Assembly: GCF_002797755.1 (NCBI RefSeq)
Contig: NZ_PGFI01000011.1
Coordinates: forward strand, 1,736,001-1,800,000
Direction of reading: 5' to 3'
From: Brevirhabdus pacifica
GTDB lineage: Bacteria; Pseudomonadota; Alphaproteobacteria; Rhodobacterales; Rhodobacteraceae
DNA length: 64,000 bases
In this document: positions 26,753 through 36,256 of the stretch, one piece after another
Layout: each line of letters starts with the position of its first letter
Position numbering within the stretch: the first letter of the stretch is position 1
Made by a program: the position numbers and the translations under genes
The notes under the pieces: model-generated
Told to the model about the DNA's origin: nothing
What the model saw: the letters and a program-made list of their open reading frames with translations, nothing else
Databases searched by the model: none

Positions 26753-28009
26753 TCAGACCTTGCCCAGCACGAGAGAGGCGTTCGTTCCCCCGAAACCGAA
26801 AGAGTTGGACAGCGCCACGTTGATCTCGCGCGGCTGCTTGACCTTGGGCGCCAGGTTGATCGGCGTCTCGACGGCCGGATTGTCCAGGTTCAGCGTCGGC
26901 GGTGCCACCTGATCGCGGATCGCCAGGATCGAGAAGATCGCCTCGACCGCACCGGCGGCGCCCAGCAGGTGCCCGATCGCGGATTTGGTCGAGGACATGG
27001 TCGCCCGTTCGGCCGCGTCGCCCAGCACCCGCTCGACGGCGGCCAGTTCGATCACGTCGGCCATGGTCGAGGTGCCGTGGGCGTTGATGTAGTCGATGGC
27101 GCCCGGTTCGATGCCCGCACGCTTGATGGCGGCGCGCATCGCACGCTCGCCCCCTTCCCCGTCCTCGCTTGGCGCGGTGATGTGATAGGCGTCGCCCGAC
27201 AGACCGTATCCCAGCACCTCGGCATAGATCTTGGCGCCGCGCGCCTTGGCATGCTCGTATTCCTCAAGGACGACGACACCCGCACCCTCGCCCATCACGA
27301 AACCGTCGCGGTCGATGTCATAGGGGCGGCTGGCGGTCTTGGGCGCGTCGGGGCGCTTGGTGCTCAAGGCCTTGCAGGCGTTGAACCCGGCGATCCCGAT
27401 CTCGCTGATCGGGCTTTCCGCGCCGCCGGCGACCATCACGTCCGCATCGCCCAGCATGATCAGCCGCGCCGCGTCGCCGATGGCGTGGGCGCCGGTCGAA
27501 CAGGCGGTAACGACCGAGTGGTTCGGCCCCTTGAACCCGAAGCGGATGCTGACCTGACCCGAGATCAGGTTGATCAGCGCCCCCGGAATGAAGAAGGGCG
27601 AAACACGGCGCGGCCCGCGTTCCTTGATCAGAACGGCCGTGTCGGCGATCGTGCTCAGACCGCCAATGCCGGACCCCAGCATGACGCCGGTGCGCTGACG
27701 CTCGTCCTCGTTGGCAGGCTCCCAGCCGGAATCCCGCACCGCCTGGACCGAGGCCGCCATGCCGTAAAGGATGAAGTCATCGACCTTGCGGCGCTCCTTC
27801 GGCTCCATCCAGTCGTCGGCGTTGAACGTGCCGTTGCTGCCGTCGCCCAGCGGGATCTCGCAGGCATAGGTGGTGGCCAGGCCGCTGGCGTCGAACCGCG
27901 TGATCGGACCCGCGCCGGACTGGCTGTCCAGGATCTTCGACCAGGTTTCCTCGACCCCGCACGCAAGCGGAGTGACGGCCCCAAGGCCGGTTACGACGAC
28001 ACGACGCAT
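26753..28009 (-). CDS. fabF: 3-oxoacyl-ACP synthase II
   Basis: Elongating condensing enzyme of fatty acid synthesis, 418 residues. Active site Cys170 in VVTACSTGAHAIG, catalytic His residues in INAHGTSTMAD (near 310) and SAIGHLLGAAGAVEA (near 347), and C-terminal SNSFGFGGTNASLVLGK. Starts considered: ATG 28009 (MRRVVVTGLG, family start) and 28021 (MGEQMRR); I use 28009. Followed by mltG after 3 bases. The acpP gene that normally precedes it is 1.4 kb away because of an intervening metal-efflux module. Confidence 0.96.
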   Translation of the reverse strand: MRRVVVTGLGAVTPLACGVEETWSKILDSQSGAGPITRFDASGLATTYACEIPLGDGSNGTFNADDWMEPKERRKVDDFILYGMAASVQAVRDSGWEPANEDERQRTGVMLGSGIGGLSTIADTAVLIKERGPRRVSPFFIPGALINLISGQVSIRFGFKGPNHSVVTACSTGAHAIGDAARLIMLGDADVMVAGGAESPISEIGIAGFNACKALSTKRPDAPKTASRPYDIDRDGFVMGEGAGVVVLEEYEHAKARGAKIYAEVLGYGLSGDAYHITAPSEDGEGGERAMRAAIKRAGIEPGAIDYINAHGTSTMADVIELAAVERVLGDAAERATMSSTKSAIGHLLGAAGAVEAIFSILAIRDQVAPPTLNLDNPAVETPINLAPKVKQPREINVALSNSFGFGGTNASLVLGKV

Positions 28010-28194
28010 CTGCTCACCCATGAAAGGCCTCATTTTGTTGCGCTTCGTGATACCGCGTGGGCGGGGGGATGGGCAAGTCCACTTTCCGAAATTGCCAAAG
28101 CCCTCCCCGGGGCTTGGTCGAAAGGCCCCGCCGGGGCGCGCGGGCCGCGCCGGGCGGCGTGAAAGCGCCGTCCCCGGGCGCCCCCTCGCCTGGC

Positions 28195-28830
28195 TCAGGC
28201 CACCTCGGGCCGATGCTCCCGCTCGTGGCGCCGTTCCCGCAGCGCCTGGACCACGATCTGCGATGCCGAGGACAGGAAAAGCCCCGCCATGATCGCGGCC
28301 ACGATCAGGTCGGGCCAGCCCGTCGCCGTCCCCCAAACCCCCAGCGCCGCGATCATCACCGCCACGTTGCCGATGGCATCGTTGCGCGAACACAGCCAGA
28401 CTGATCGGACATTGGCATCCCCGTCCTTGTAGCGCACCAGAAGCGCCACGCTGGCCAGGTTCACCGCCAGCGCCAGCACCCCGATCGCGCCCATGATCTC
28501 TGCCTCGGGCACGCCTGCATGAAACACCCGCCACAGGGTCGCGCCGAACACCCACAGCCCCATCAGCAGAAGGCTCGTGGCCTTCACCAGCGCCGCGTTG
28601 GTCCGCACCCGGACCGAGGCTCCGATCACCGCCAGCGAGATGCCGTAAGTCAACGCATCGCCCAGGAAATCCAGCGCGTCTGCCTGCAACGCCTGCGACC
28701 GCGCCATGTGCCCTGCCCCCATCTCGACAAGGAACATGCCCCCGTTCAGGGCGATGACGATCCACAGCCGCCGCCGGTAATCCGCCGACACCCCGTCAAA
28801 CCTGGCCTCGTGGCCGCAACAACCTGCCAT
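28195..28830 (-). CDS. Cation diffusion facilitator family transporter
   Basis: A 211-residue inner-membrane efflux protein of the CDF type, lacking the long C-terminal cytoplasmic domain. It starts MAGCCGHEARFDG with paired Cys and a His, then about six membrane segments. Metal-site residues are in segment II (LQADALDFLGDALTYG) and segment V (CSRNDAIGNVAVMIAA). The divergent MerR gene and the shared promoter point to a metal-induced exporter (zinc, cadmium, lead, or similar); which metal cannot be decided. Confidence 0.88.
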   Translation of the reverse strand: MAGCCGHEARFDGVSADYRRRLWIVIALNGGMFLVEMGAGHMARSQALQADALDFLGDALTYGISLAVIGASVRVRTNAALVKATSLLLMGLWVFGATLWRVFHAGVPEAEIMGAIGVLALAVNLASVALLVRYKDGDANVRSVWLCSRNDAIGNVAVMIAALGVWGTATGWPDLIVAAIMAGLFLSSASQIVVQALRERRHEREHRPEVA

Positions 28831-28860
28831 CCGAATCTCCTTTCGCTCGGTCAGGTGCCT

Positions 28861-28891
28861 GTTCTAATGTCTCTAGCGACTAGAGCTTCAA
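28861..28891 (-). promoter_or_regulatory. MerR-type promoter and operator
   Basis: On the minus strand TTGAAG (28891-28886) and TAGAAC (28866-28861) are 19 bases apart, the long spacing remodelled by MerR activators. The spacer holds a perfect inverted repeat CTCTAG-TCG-CTAGAG (28871-28885). It would drive the cation-efflux gene when the regulator binds metal and would overlap the start of the regulator transcript. Confidence 0.85.
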
Positions 28892-28903
28892 GAGGGGTTT
28901 TCC

Positions 28904-29320
28904 ATGTTTTCCATCGGCACCGTCGCCCGGCAGACCGGGCTGAAAGTGCCCACGATCCGCTATTACGAACAGGTGGGCCTCCTGGGCGCGCCCGAACGGA
29001 CCGAGGGCAACCAGCGCCGCTATGGCAAGGATCAGGTGGAAAGGCTGGGGTTCATCAAGCACGCCCGCGACCTCGGCTTCCCGATCGAGGCGATCGCCGC
29101 CCTGATCGACCTGGCCGAGCATCCGGACCGCTCCTGCGCCCAGGCCGCCGAAATCGCGCAGCGCCAGCTGGAGGATGTCCGCGAAAAGCTTGAGCGTCTG
29201 ACCCGGCTCGAGGCCGAGTTGTCGCGTATCGCCAAGGGATGCTCGGGCACAGGCGTGGCCGACACCTGCTACGTCATGGCCTCGCTGGCCGATCACGCCC
29301 ACTGCGGCTCGGAACACTAG
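28904..29320 (+). CDS. MerR-family metal-responsive regulator
   Basis: A 138-residue MerR protein. The winged helix-turn-helix is at residues 1-70 (VPTIRYYEQVGLL, NQRRYGKDQVERLGFIKHARDLGF), a dimerisation helix spans about 80-112, and a C-terminal metal loop carries C113, C122 and C134; C78 before the long helix matches the position used by ZntR and CadR-like sensors. The gene diverges from the cation exporter with 73 bases between them, and the ribosome-binding site AGAGGGG precedes the ATG. Zinc, cadmium or lead sensing is likely; copper and mercury patterns fit less well. Confidence 0.88.
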   Translation: MFSIGTVARQTGLKVPTIRYYEQVGLLGAPERTEGNQRRYGKDQVERLGFIKHARDLGFPIEAIAALIDLAEHPDRSCAQAAEIAQRQLEDVREKLERLTRLEAELSRIAKGCSGTGVADTCYVMASLADHAHCGSEH

Positions 29321-29345
29321 GTCGCCGGACGAAAACCCGGCCCCC

Positions 29346-29376
29346 AAATGCAAAACGGCCCCCGTGAAGGAGGCCG
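29346..29376 (-). terminator. Intrinsic terminator after acpP
   Basis: On the minus strand CGGCCTCC-TTCAC-GGGGGCCG (one G-T pair) is followed by TTTTGCATTT. It ends the acpP transcript before the inserted merR gene. Confidence 0.8.
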
Positions 29377-29420
29377 CTCGCTAAACTCGATCCGGCGAAA
29401 CGAACCGCCGGCAAGGGCCC

Positions 29421-29654
29421 TTACTGGGCTTCCTTGATGAACTTGACCGCATCGCCGAAGGTCTGGATGGTCTCGGCGGCGTCGTCGGGGATCTCGATCC
29501 CGAACTCTTCTTCGAACGCCATCACAAGCTCGACCGTGTCCAGGCTGTCTGCGCCCAGATCATCGATGAACGAAGCGTTCTCGGTTACTTTCTCTTCTTC
29601 GACACCGAGGTGCTCGACAACGATCTTCTTAACGCGGTCTTCAACGTCGCTCAT
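29421..29654 (-). CDS. acpP: Acyl carrier protein
   Basis: The 77-residue carrier of growing acyl chains. Phosphopantetheine attaches at Ser37 in [15 protein letters not shown]. Strongly acidic, normal length. Its own terminator follows and a 329-base gap separates it from fabG, so it is probably transcribed alone or at a higher level than its neighbours, as usual for this abundant protein. Confidence 0.98.
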   Translation of the reverse strand: MSDVEDRVKKIVVEHLGVEEEKVTENASFIDDLGADSLDTVELVMAFEEEFGIEIPDDAAETIQTFGDAVKFIKEAQ

Positions 29655-29983
29655 GACTATTCCTCATTCGGTTTCGGGAACATCCCGTGGTTTCTTGTCC
29701 CTGCCCCCTGGGGGCAATCCAGGCGCCGCATGCACGGCATCGCCTCTGGTCACAACAGCGCCCCCGGCGAAACTGAGCGGCCTATAGCATATCGAAAGAC
29801 GAAGGCAAACGCTTTCGGGATGGCCCAAAACGGCGCCACTCCGGTCGCCGCGGGCTGCACCCGCACTCCCGACAAACCCCCGCGGTGCGGGAATGTTCCC
29901 CGGTCAATGCGACCAACTTCCCTCCCTCGTCGCACGCCTCACGATACGCCAGAATCAAGCCCCTGCGCAAACCCGCGCAGGGC
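29655..29983. other. Intergenic region between fabG and acpP
   Basis: This 329-base non-coding stretch must contain the acpP promoter (minus strand). I see no repeat, RNA gene or credible reading frame; short arginine-rich open frames here look like chance. Confidence 0.5.
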
Positions 29984-30721
29984 TCAGATCATCGCCATGC
30001 CGCCGTTCACGTGCAGCGTGGCGCCGGTGACATAGGCCGCCTCGGGGCTAGCCAGGTAAAGCACGGCCGCGCCGATCTCGTCGGCCTCGCCCATGCGCCC
30101 CGCCGGCACCTGCTGCAGGATCCCTGCCTTCTGGTCGTCGGTCAGCTTTTCGGTCATCGGCGTCGTGATGAAGCCGGGCGCCACGCAGTTGACGGTGATG
30201 CCCCGGCTGGCAACCTCGTAGGCGATGCTTTTCGACATGCCGACCATGCCGGCCTTGGACGCGGCATAGTTCGCCTGACCGGGGTTGCCCGTGGCCCCCA
30301 CAACAGACGAGATATTCACGATGCGGCCCCAGCGGGCCTTCATCATGCCACGCATGACACCACGGCACAGGCGCATGGTCGAGGTCAGGTTGACCTCAAG
30401 CACGCTGGCCCATTCCTCGTCGGACATGCGCATGAACAGGTTGTCTCGGGTGATGCCGGCGTTGTTGACCAGCACGTCGACCGACCCCATCGCCGCAGCG
30501 GCCGCCTTGGGCAGCCCCTCGACCGCCTCGGCGTCACTCAGGTTGCAGGGCAGCACGTGGGCGCGCTCTCCAAGCTCCTGCGCCAGCTCCTGCAGCGGGG
30601 CCTCGCGGGTGCCCGAAAGGGCAACGGTTGCCCCGGCGCCGTGCAGGGCCCGCGCGATGGATCCGCCGATCCCCCCCGAGGCGCCGGTGATCAACGCATT
30701 CTTGCCGCTCAGATCGAACAT
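29984..30721 (-). CDS. fabG: 3-oxoacyl-ACP reductase
   Basis: NADPH-dependent ketoreductase of fatty acid synthesis, 245 residues. SDR cofactor loop TGASGGIGGSIA (residues 12-23), NNAGITRDN, catalytic Ser in ISSVVG and Tyr-Lys in YAASKAG. The start at 30721 (MFDLSGKNALITG) fits the family; it begins 4 bases after the fabD stop, so the two are co-translated. Confidence 0.97.
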   Translation of the reverse strand: MFDLSGKNALITGASGGIGGSIARALHGAGATVALSGTREAPLQELAQELGERAHVLPCNLSDAEAVEGLPKAAAAAMGSVDVLVNNAGITRDNLFMRMSDEEWASVLEVNLTSTMRLCRGVMRGMMKARWGRIVNISSVVGATGNPGQANYAASKAGMVGMSKSIAYEVASRGITVNCVAPGFITTPMTEKLTDDQKAGILQQVPAGRMGEADEIGAAVLYLASPEAAYVTGATLHVNGGMAMI

Positions 30722-30725
30722 GAGC

Positions 30726-31727
30726 TTACTCCTTGTTGCCGGCGGCGCCGGTATCCGTGTCATCGCCGTCCTGGTCCTCGTCCGGGGTCAGCGACTGAGC
30801 CGCCGCCACCACGTCCTCGGGGCTGCCGACGGCCCTTGTGCCCACGGTGCGGTCGATACGGCGCACCATGCCGATCAGCGCCTTGCCGGCGCCCAGTTCC
30901 CAGATCTCCTTGACGCCTTCGGCCGCCATCCACAGCACCGACTCCCGCCAGCGCACCGCGCCGGTCACCTGCTCGATCAGCAGGTTGCGGATCAGGTCGG
31001 GATCGCTCACGGCCTCGGCGCGCACATTGGCCACCAGCGGCACGGCGGGGCGCTTGATCTCGACCCCGGCAAGCGCCTCGGCCATGGCCTCGGCGGCCGG
31101 CGCCATCAATTCGCAATGGAACGGTGCCGACACCGGCAGCAGCAGCGCTCGCTTGGCGCCCTGCTCCTTGGCAAGGTCCACCGCCCGCTCCACCGCCGCG
31201 CGGTGGCCCGAGACGACGACCTGCCCGGGATCATTGTCATTCGCGGCCTGGCAGACGTCGCCCTCGCCGCCCGCGGCGGCGGCCGCCGCCAGCGTGCGCA
31301 CGGCGGCATAGTCCAGCCCCAGGATCGCGGCCATCGCGCCCTGGCCCACAGGTACGGCCTTCTGCATCGCCTGCCCGCGCAGGCGCAGCAGCCGCGCGGT
31401 GTCCGCCACGCTCAGCGCGCCCGCCGCCGCCAGTGCCGAGTACTCGCCCAGCGAGTGGCCCGCCACGTAGGAAGCCACGCTCATGTCGACACCCTCGGCC
31501 TCCAGCGCGCGCACCGCGGCAAGCGAGGTCGCCATCAGCGCCGGCTGCGCGTTCTGGGTCAGCGTCAGCTCGTCCTGGTCGCCCTCCCAGATCAGCGCGC
31601 TCAGTTCCTCACCCAGCGCCTCGTCAACCTCGTCGAACACCGCTTGCGCCGCCGGATAGGCCCGCGCCAGATCCCGGCCCATGCCGATCGTCTGCGCTCC
31701 CTGTCCGGGAAAAACAAAAGCCCGCAT
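30726..31727 (-). CDS. fabD: Malonyl-CoA:ACP transacylase
   Basis: Loads malonate onto ACP; 333 residues. MRAFVFPGQGAQ at the N-terminus, active-site Ser92 in GHSLGEYSALAA, later QVVVSGH and PVSAPFHCELM with the catalytic His. The C-terminus is extended by about 20 acidic residues (TPDEDQDGDDTD) beyond the usual end. The ATG at 31727 gives the family start. First gene of the fab group, diverging from rpsF. Confidence 0.96.
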   Translation of the reverse strand: MRAFVFPGQGAQTIGMGRDLARAYPAAQAVFDEVDEALGEELSALIWEGDQDELTLTQNAQPALMATSLAAVRALEAEGVDMSVASYVAGHSLGEYSALAAAGALSVADTARLLRLRGQAMQKAVPVGQGAMAAILGLDYAAVRTLAAAAAAGGEGDVCQAANDNDPGQVVVSGHRAAVERAVDLAKEQGAKRALLLPVSAPFHCELMAPAAEAMAEALAGVEIKRPAVPLVANVRAEAVSDPDLIRNLLIEQVTGAVRWRESVLWMAAEGVKEIWELGAGKALIGMVRRIDRTVGTRAVGSPEDVVAAAQSLTPDEDQDGDDTDTGAAGNKE

Positions 31728-31956
31728 TTCCACTCCCTCTCTGGAATTCGTTCCGCACGGGATACCCCGGCCCAGAGGGCGGCGCAAATGCTTTGCCGCC
31801 CGGCGGCGTCCCCGCACCCTTGCAATCCCGCCCCGCGCCCGTATAAGACGCCAATCTTCCCGCAGGCAATTTGACCGGCGTGGCCTCTCGTGGACAGGGG
31901 GCGGGAAGAACGGCCCTGTCCTATGAAACACGCCCTGCAACAGAACTGGAGCTAAC

Positions 31957-32307
31957 ATGCCGCTTTACGAGCATGTGTTCATCTCGCGTCAGGACCTGTC
32001 GAACACGCAGGCCGAAGGCCTCGTCGAACATTTCGGCACCGTCCTCTCGGACAACGGTGGCAAGGTCATCGAAAGCGAGTACTGGGGCGTCAAGACGATG
32101 TCCTACAAGATCAACAAGAACCGCAAGGGCCACTACGCGTTCCTGCGGACCGACGCCCCCGCCCCTGCCGTGCAGGAAATGGAGCGCCTGATGCGCCTGC
32201 ATGACGACGTGATGCGCGTTCTGACCATCAAGGTCGACGAGCACGCCGAAGGTCCCTCGGTGCAGATGCAAAAGCGCGACGAGCGCGAACGTCGCCCCCG
32301 CAACTAA
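31957..32307 (+). CDS. rpsF: 30S ribosomal protein S6
   Basis: The 116-residue S6, partner of S18 on the small subunit platform. [15 protein letters not shown] and the conserved [19 protein letters not shown] are diagnostic. First gene of the rpsF-rpsR-rplI operon; good ribosome-binding site GGAGCTAAC upstream. Confidence 0.98.
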   Translation: MPLYEHVFISRQDLSNTQAEGLVEHFGTVLSDNGGKVIESEYWGVKTMSYKINKNRKGHYAFLRTDAPAPAVQEMERLMRLHDDVMRVLTIKVDEHAEGPSVQMQKRDERERRPRN

Positions 32308-32328
32308 GTCAGAAAAGGACGCTAAACC

Positions 32329-32556
32329 ATGGCCGCAAAACCGTTTTTCCGCCGCCGCAAGGTCTGCCCCTTCTCGGGCGACAACGCACCCAAGATCGAC
32401 TACAAAGACACCCGTCTGCTGCAGCGCTACATCTCCGAGCGTGGCAAGATCGTGCCCTCGCGGATCACCGCAGTCTCCGCCAAGAAACAGCGCGAGCTGG
32501 CCCGTGCGATCAAGCGCGCCCGCTTCCTCGCCCTGCTTCCCTACGCCGTGAAATAA
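32329..32556 (+). CDS. rpsR: 30S ribosomal protein S18
   Basis: The 75-residue S18. [14 protein letters not shown] at the N-terminus and [15 protein letters not shown] in the centre are conserved. Lies 21 bases after rpsF and 11 bases before rplI, in the usual order. Confidence 0.98.
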   Translation: MAAKPFFRRRKVCPFSGDNAPKIDYKDTRLLQRYISERGKIVPSRITAVSAKKQRELARAIKRARFLALLPYAVK

Positions 32557-32567
32557 GGAGCGAACCA

Positions 32568-33191
32568 ATGGACGTTATCCTTCTAGAGCGTGTGGCCAAG
32601 CTGGGTCAGATGGGCGAAGTCGTTTCCGTCAAGGAAGGCTATGCGCGCAACTACCTGCTGCCTCAGGGCAAGGCCCGTCGCGCCTCCGATGCCAACCTCA
32701 AGATGTTCGAAGAGCAGAAGGCCCAGCTCGAGGCCCGCAACCTCGAGACCAAGAAAGAGGCCGATAGCCTCGCCGCCAAGATCGACGATCAGCAGTATGT
32801 CGTGATTCGCTCGGCCTCCGACGCCGGCGCGCTCTACGGCTCGGTCACCACCCGTGACGCTGCCGACGCAATCAACGAAGACGGCGTGTCGATCGACCGC
32901 AAGCAGATCGTTCTGTCCGAGCCCATCAAGTATCTGGGCCTGCACACCGTCACCGTCGTCCTCCACCCCGAGGTCACCGCGTCGGTCAAGCTGAACGTCG
33001 CCCGCTCGCCCGAAGAGGCCGAGCTTCAGGCGTCGGGCAAGTCGATCCAGGAACTGGCAGCCGAGGAAGAGGCCGAGGCCGAATTCGAGATCGCCGAGCT
33101 CTTCGACGATATCGGAGCCGCCGGCCTCGACGACGACGATGATCGCGGCTCGGACGAGCGCGACAGCGACGACGAGACCGAAGAGAACTGA
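32568..33191 (+). CDS. rplI: 50S ribosomal protein L9
   Basis: L9 of the large subunit, 207 residues. The N-terminal domain [32 protein letters not shown]-like segment, connecting helix and C-terminal domain end near residue 150. A further 55 residues are highly acidic ([34 protein letters not shown]), an extension I associate with Rhodobacterales L9. Ends 27 bases before an intrinsic terminator. Confidence 0.97.
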   Translation: MDVILLERVAKLGQMGEVVSVKEGYARNYLLPQGKARRASDANLKMFEEQKAQLEARNLETKKEADSLAAKIDDQQYVVIRSASDAGALYGSVTTRDAADAINEDGVSIDRKQIVLSEPIKYLGLHTVTVVLHPEVTASVKLNVARSPEEAELQASGKSIQELAAEEEAEAEFEIAELFDDIGAAGLDDDDDRGSDERDSDDETEEN

Positions 33192-33217
33192 TCTTCCGCC
33201 CTCGGGCAATGATCGCG

Positions 33218-33246
33218 AAAGGCCGCCCCTCGGGGCGGCCTTTTTG
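33218..33246 (+). terminator. Intrinsic terminator after rplI
   Basis: AAAGGCCGCCC-CTCG-GGGCGGCC followed by TTTTT ends the ribosomal protein operon. Confidence 0.9.
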
Positions 33247-33359
33247 CTTTGTGCCCCCTTGGGCACGGAACGGGTGAAGGCTCCCGCCCTTGTGCGTTGC
33301 GCCCGCCCTTTCGCCCGTGCCACCCTGCCGCAACCGCAACCACCAAGGGATTGATCCTC

Positions 33360-34031
33360 ATGGATTTCAGCCTCACCAGCCTTGTCCTTCTTCCCGCCGG
33401 GCTGGGACTTCTGGGCTTTGTCGAACCCTGCACCATCGGCGCGCACATGCTCTTCGTCGGCACCCAGACCGAGCGGTCGCGGGCTGCACGCGGCGTGGCT
33501 TTCGCGGTCTTCCTGCTGGCGCGTGTGGCGGTCATGGCCCTGTTCGGTGCGCTGGTGGCACTGGTGGGCGCGGCGTTGGTCGGGGTGCAGACCGGGTTCT
33601 GGCTGGTCTTCGGTCTGCTTTACCTTGCGATCGGCGGGCTGATCCTGTCGGGGCGCGGCCGCGCCCTGCGACAGCGCATCCCGCTGGGACCACGCGCGTG
33701 GCGGCTGGCACGCAACCCCGCCTTGCAGGGCGCTGCCTTCGGGCTGAACATCCCCGCATGCGCCGCGCCGCTGATCTTCGCGATGCTGGGGGTGACGGCG
33801 GGGGCCGCCGACCCGCTGGCCGGGGCGCTTGCGATGGGCGTCTTCGCCGCGGCCCTGTCGCTTCCGCTTTTGCCGATGCTGCTATGGCCCCCCGCCCGCC
33901 GGGCGGTAGGGGGTTTGGGACGGTGGATGCGCGGGCGCGGCTGGTTGCTGGGGCTGGTCTTCATCGCGCTCGGCCTCTGGTCGATCTGGTTCGGCCTCTA
34001 CGTCGATCCCGCGGGCTGGAGCGGCCTCTGA
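33360..34031 (+). CDS. CcdA/DsbD-like membrane protein
   Basis: A 223-residue integral membrane protein with about six hydrophobic segments. GFVEPCTIGAHM in the first segment and LNIPACAAPL in the fourth each hold one Cys in the positions of the redox pair of CcdA and the central domain of DsbD, which pass electrons from cytoplasmic thioredoxin to the periplasm. The ATG at 33360 starts MDFSLTSLVLLP. No periplasmic thioredoxin partner or other cytochrome c gene is adjacent, so the acceptor is unknown. Confidence 0.8.
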   Translation: MDFSLTSLVLLPAGLGLLGFVEPCTIGAHMLFVGTQTERSRAARGVAFAVFLLARVAVMALFGALVALVGAALVGVQTGFWLVFGLLYLAIGGLILSGRGRALRQRIPLGPRAWRLARNPALQGAAFGLNIPACAAPLIFAMLGVTAGAADPLAGALAMGVFAAALSLPLLPMLLWPPARRAVGGLGRWMRGRGWLLGLVFIALGLWSIWFGLYVDPAGWSGL

Positions 34032-34187
34032 GCCGACCCGGCCGCCGTCGCCCATCGACGGAGTAAGGCCGCGAAATGCCTTGCCATTCCGCCCAATCCA
34101 CACCGTCCCGGCCCTGTCTTGCGCCTTTTCCCCCGGTGCGGCACTGTCCGGGCTTTCGCCCCCCTCTCCCCTTCATCGGATCGCGCC

Positions 34188-34514
34188 ATGATCACCATCG
34201 CCACATATTTCGCGGCCGCCCTGGCCGAGATCGCCGGCAGCTTTGCCTTCTGGGCCTGGTTTCGCCTGGGCCACTCGCCCCTCTGGCTGCTACCCGGAAT
34301 GGCCTCTCTGGGGATTTTCGCCATGCTGCTGGCCCTCAGCCCCGCCGAGCATGCCGGGCGCGCCTATGCGATCTATGGCGGCATCTACATCGTCTCGTCG
34401 CTTCTGTGGCTCTGGGCGGTCGAAGGGCAGCGCCCCGATCCGTGGGACATGCTGGGGGCCACGCTGTGCCTGATCGGGGCAGCGGTGATCCTCTGGGCCC
34501 CGCGGGGCGCGTGA
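34188..34514 (+). CDS. YnfA family small membrane protein
   Basis: A 108-residue protein with four membrane segments. The family signature is [16 protein letters not shown] at the N-terminus, [30 protein letters not shown] and [16 protein letters not shown] at the end. YnfA/UPF0060 proteins resemble small multidrug resistance transporters, but a natural substrate is unknown. Stands alone between the CcdA-like gene and trigger factor. Confidence 0.92.
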   Translation: MITIATYFAAALAEIAGSFAFWAWFRLGHSPLWLLPGMASLGIFAMLLALSPAEHAGRAYAIYGGIYIVSSLLWLWAVEGQRPDPWDMLGATLCLIGAAVILWAPRGA

Positions 34515-34597
34515 GGCGGCAGCATTACACAGCCCGCAGCCATCCGCGGCCGCGCCCCAAGCAGCACACGCGCCGCCACTGAACCCCCGCCCCAACG

Positions 34598-34625
34598 AAA
34601 AAGACCGCCCCGAGGGGCGGCCTTT
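34598..34625 (-). terminator. Intrinsic terminator after tig
   Basis: On the minus strand GGCCGCCC-CTCG-GGGCGGTC is followed by TTTTTCG, 39 bases after the trigger factor stop. The A and T flanks make it usable from both sides. Confidence 0.85.
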
Positions 34626-34663
34626 CAAACTCTGTCACCCCCGGAAGGGGGAACCGGTCAGGA

Positions 34664-35995
34664 TCACTCCTGCTCCAGCTCCTCAACGGCTTTCTCAAGC
34701 TCTTCCTTGGTGACTTCCTTTTCCTCGACCTTGGCCAACTCGAAGATGTAGTCGACGACCTTGTCTTCGAAGATCGGCGCCTGGATCTGCTGGCGGAACT
34801 CGGCGTTCTGCTGCGCGAACTCGAAGAACTGGCGTTCCTGACCGGGGTACTGCCGGGCCTGGTTCATGATGGCCTGAGTCAGTTCCTGATCGTTGACGGT
34901 GATCTCCTGCTTGCGGCCCAGCTCGGCCAGCAGCAGGCCAAGACGGACGCGGCGCTCGGCCAGCTTCTTGTGCTCGTCGGTCGTCTCGATCTCGGGGTGA
35001 TCGTGGCCTTGGACGTCAGGGTTTTCCTCGTGCCACAGCTGATGGGCGATCTGCTTGGCCTCGGCGTCGACCAGGGTCGGCGGCAGCTCGAAGCTGACCA
35101 GCTCGTCCAGCTCGTCCAGCAGCTTGCGCTTCATGACGGCACGGGCGGCACCGTTATACTCGGCGGCCAGGCGTTCGCGGATCTGCTCCTTGAGGGCGTC
35201 AAGGCTTTCCGAGCCGTATTTCTTGGCCAGCTCGTCGTCGATCTCGGCGGCGGCGGGGGCCTTCACGGCCTTCACCTTGCACTCGAACACGGCGTCCTTG
35301 CCGGCCAGGTGCGCGGCACCGTATTCCCCGGGGAACGAGACCTTCACCTCGACCTCTTCACCGGCTTTCTTGCCAACCAGCTGCTCCTCGAAACCGGGGA
35401 TGAACGAGTTGGAGCCCAGCACCAGCGGATAGTCCTCGGCAGCGCCGCCCTCGAAGGCTTCGCCGTCGACCTTGCCCAGGAAGTCGATCACGACCTGGTC
35501 GCCGTCCTGCGATTTCTCCTTGGCGTCGCGGTCGGTGAAGTTCTGGGCCGACTCGGCCAGGTTCTTCAGCGCGTCGTCGACGGCGGATTCCTCGGGCTTC
35601 ACGACCATCTTCTCCAGCTTGATCTTGCTGAAGTCGGCGTCGGGCACCTCGGGCAGCGCCTCGTAGGACATGTCGACGACGACATCGTCACCCTCTTTCC
35701 AGTCCTGGTTGGTCATCTCGACCTTGGGCTGGAACGCGGGGCGGTCGCCGCTGTCCTCGAAATGCTTGGCCATGGCCGCATCGACCGATTCCTGCATGGC
35801 TTCGCCCAGCAGGCGCTGACCGAACTGCTTCTTGAGCAGCGCCATCGGCACCTTGCCCTTGCGGAAGCCCTTCAGCTCGACCTCGGGCTGCGCTTCGACC
35901 AGCTTCTCGCCGACCTTGTCGTCCAGCTCCTTGGCCGTCACAGTGATGGTATATGCCCGCTCCAGGCCTTCGTTCTTGGTCTCGGTGACCTGCAT
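34664..35995 (-). CDS. tig: Trigger factor
   Basis: Ribosome-bound chaperone with prolyl isomerase activity, 443 residues. The ribosome-binding loop [17 protein letters not shown] is at about residues 44-60, the FKBP-like domain around 150-240 ([18 protein letters not shown]), and the helical C-terminal arms follow. ATG at 35995 ([11 protein letters not shown]) gives the family start. Single gene with its own terminator. Confidence 0.97.
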   Translation of the reverse strand: MQVTETKNEGLERAYTITVTAKELDDKVGEKLVEAQPEVELKGFRKGKVPMALLKKQFGQRLLGEAMQESVDAAMAKHFEDSGDRPAFQPKVEMTNQDWKEGDDVVVDMSYEALPEVPDADFSKIKLEKMVVKPEESAVDDALKNLAESAQNFTDRDAKEKSQDGDQVVIDFLGKVDGEAFEGGAAEDYPLVLGSNSFIPGFEEQLVGKKAGEEVEVKVSFPGEYGAAHLAGKDAVFECKVKAVKAPAAAEIDDELAKKYGSESLDALKEQIRERLAAEYNGAARAVMKRKLLDELDELVSFELPPTLVDAEAKQIAHQLWHEENPDVQGHDHPEIETTDEHKKLAERRVRLGLLLAELGRKQEITVNDQELTQAIMNQARQYPGQERQFFEFAQQNAEFRQQIQAPIFEDKVVDYIFELAKVEEKEVTKEELEKAVEELEQE

Positions 35996-36171
35996 GTCGT
36001 AACCCCATAGGTCGGCGCGCACGCATGATGATCCTGCGCGCGGATGGCTTGAAAATCAGGGGTCCTTCTAGGGGCGCCCCCCATCGGTTGCAAGTCAAAA
36101 GCCGGGATCCCGACCGCCGGGGCGCATTTGCCCTCGCCTGCGCGCGCGCGGTTTGCTAACACGCCCGGAGT

Positions 36172-36256
36172 GCGGGTGTGGCGGAACTGGTAGACGCACC
36201 AGATTTAGGTTCTGGCGCCGCAAGGCGTGGGGGTTCGAGTCCCTTCACCCGCACCA
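36172..36256 (+). tRNA. tRNA-Leu(UAG)
   Basis: A complete class II tRNA: acceptor arms GCGGGTG and CACCCGC, D-arm GGAACTGGTAGAC, anticodon loop TTTAGGT with anticodon TAG (reads CUA/CUN), long variable arm GGCGCCGCAAGGCGT and T-loop GGTTCGAGTCC. The CCA end is encoded (to 36256). Confidence 0.95.

Noticed and set aside
25649-28162. An 837-codon plus-strand frame opposite mltG and fabF
   Set aside because: Shadow of two certain genes; composition is not protein-like.
34661-35995. A long plus-strand frame antisense to tig
   Set aside because: Leu/Gly/Val-rich mirror of the trigger factor codons.
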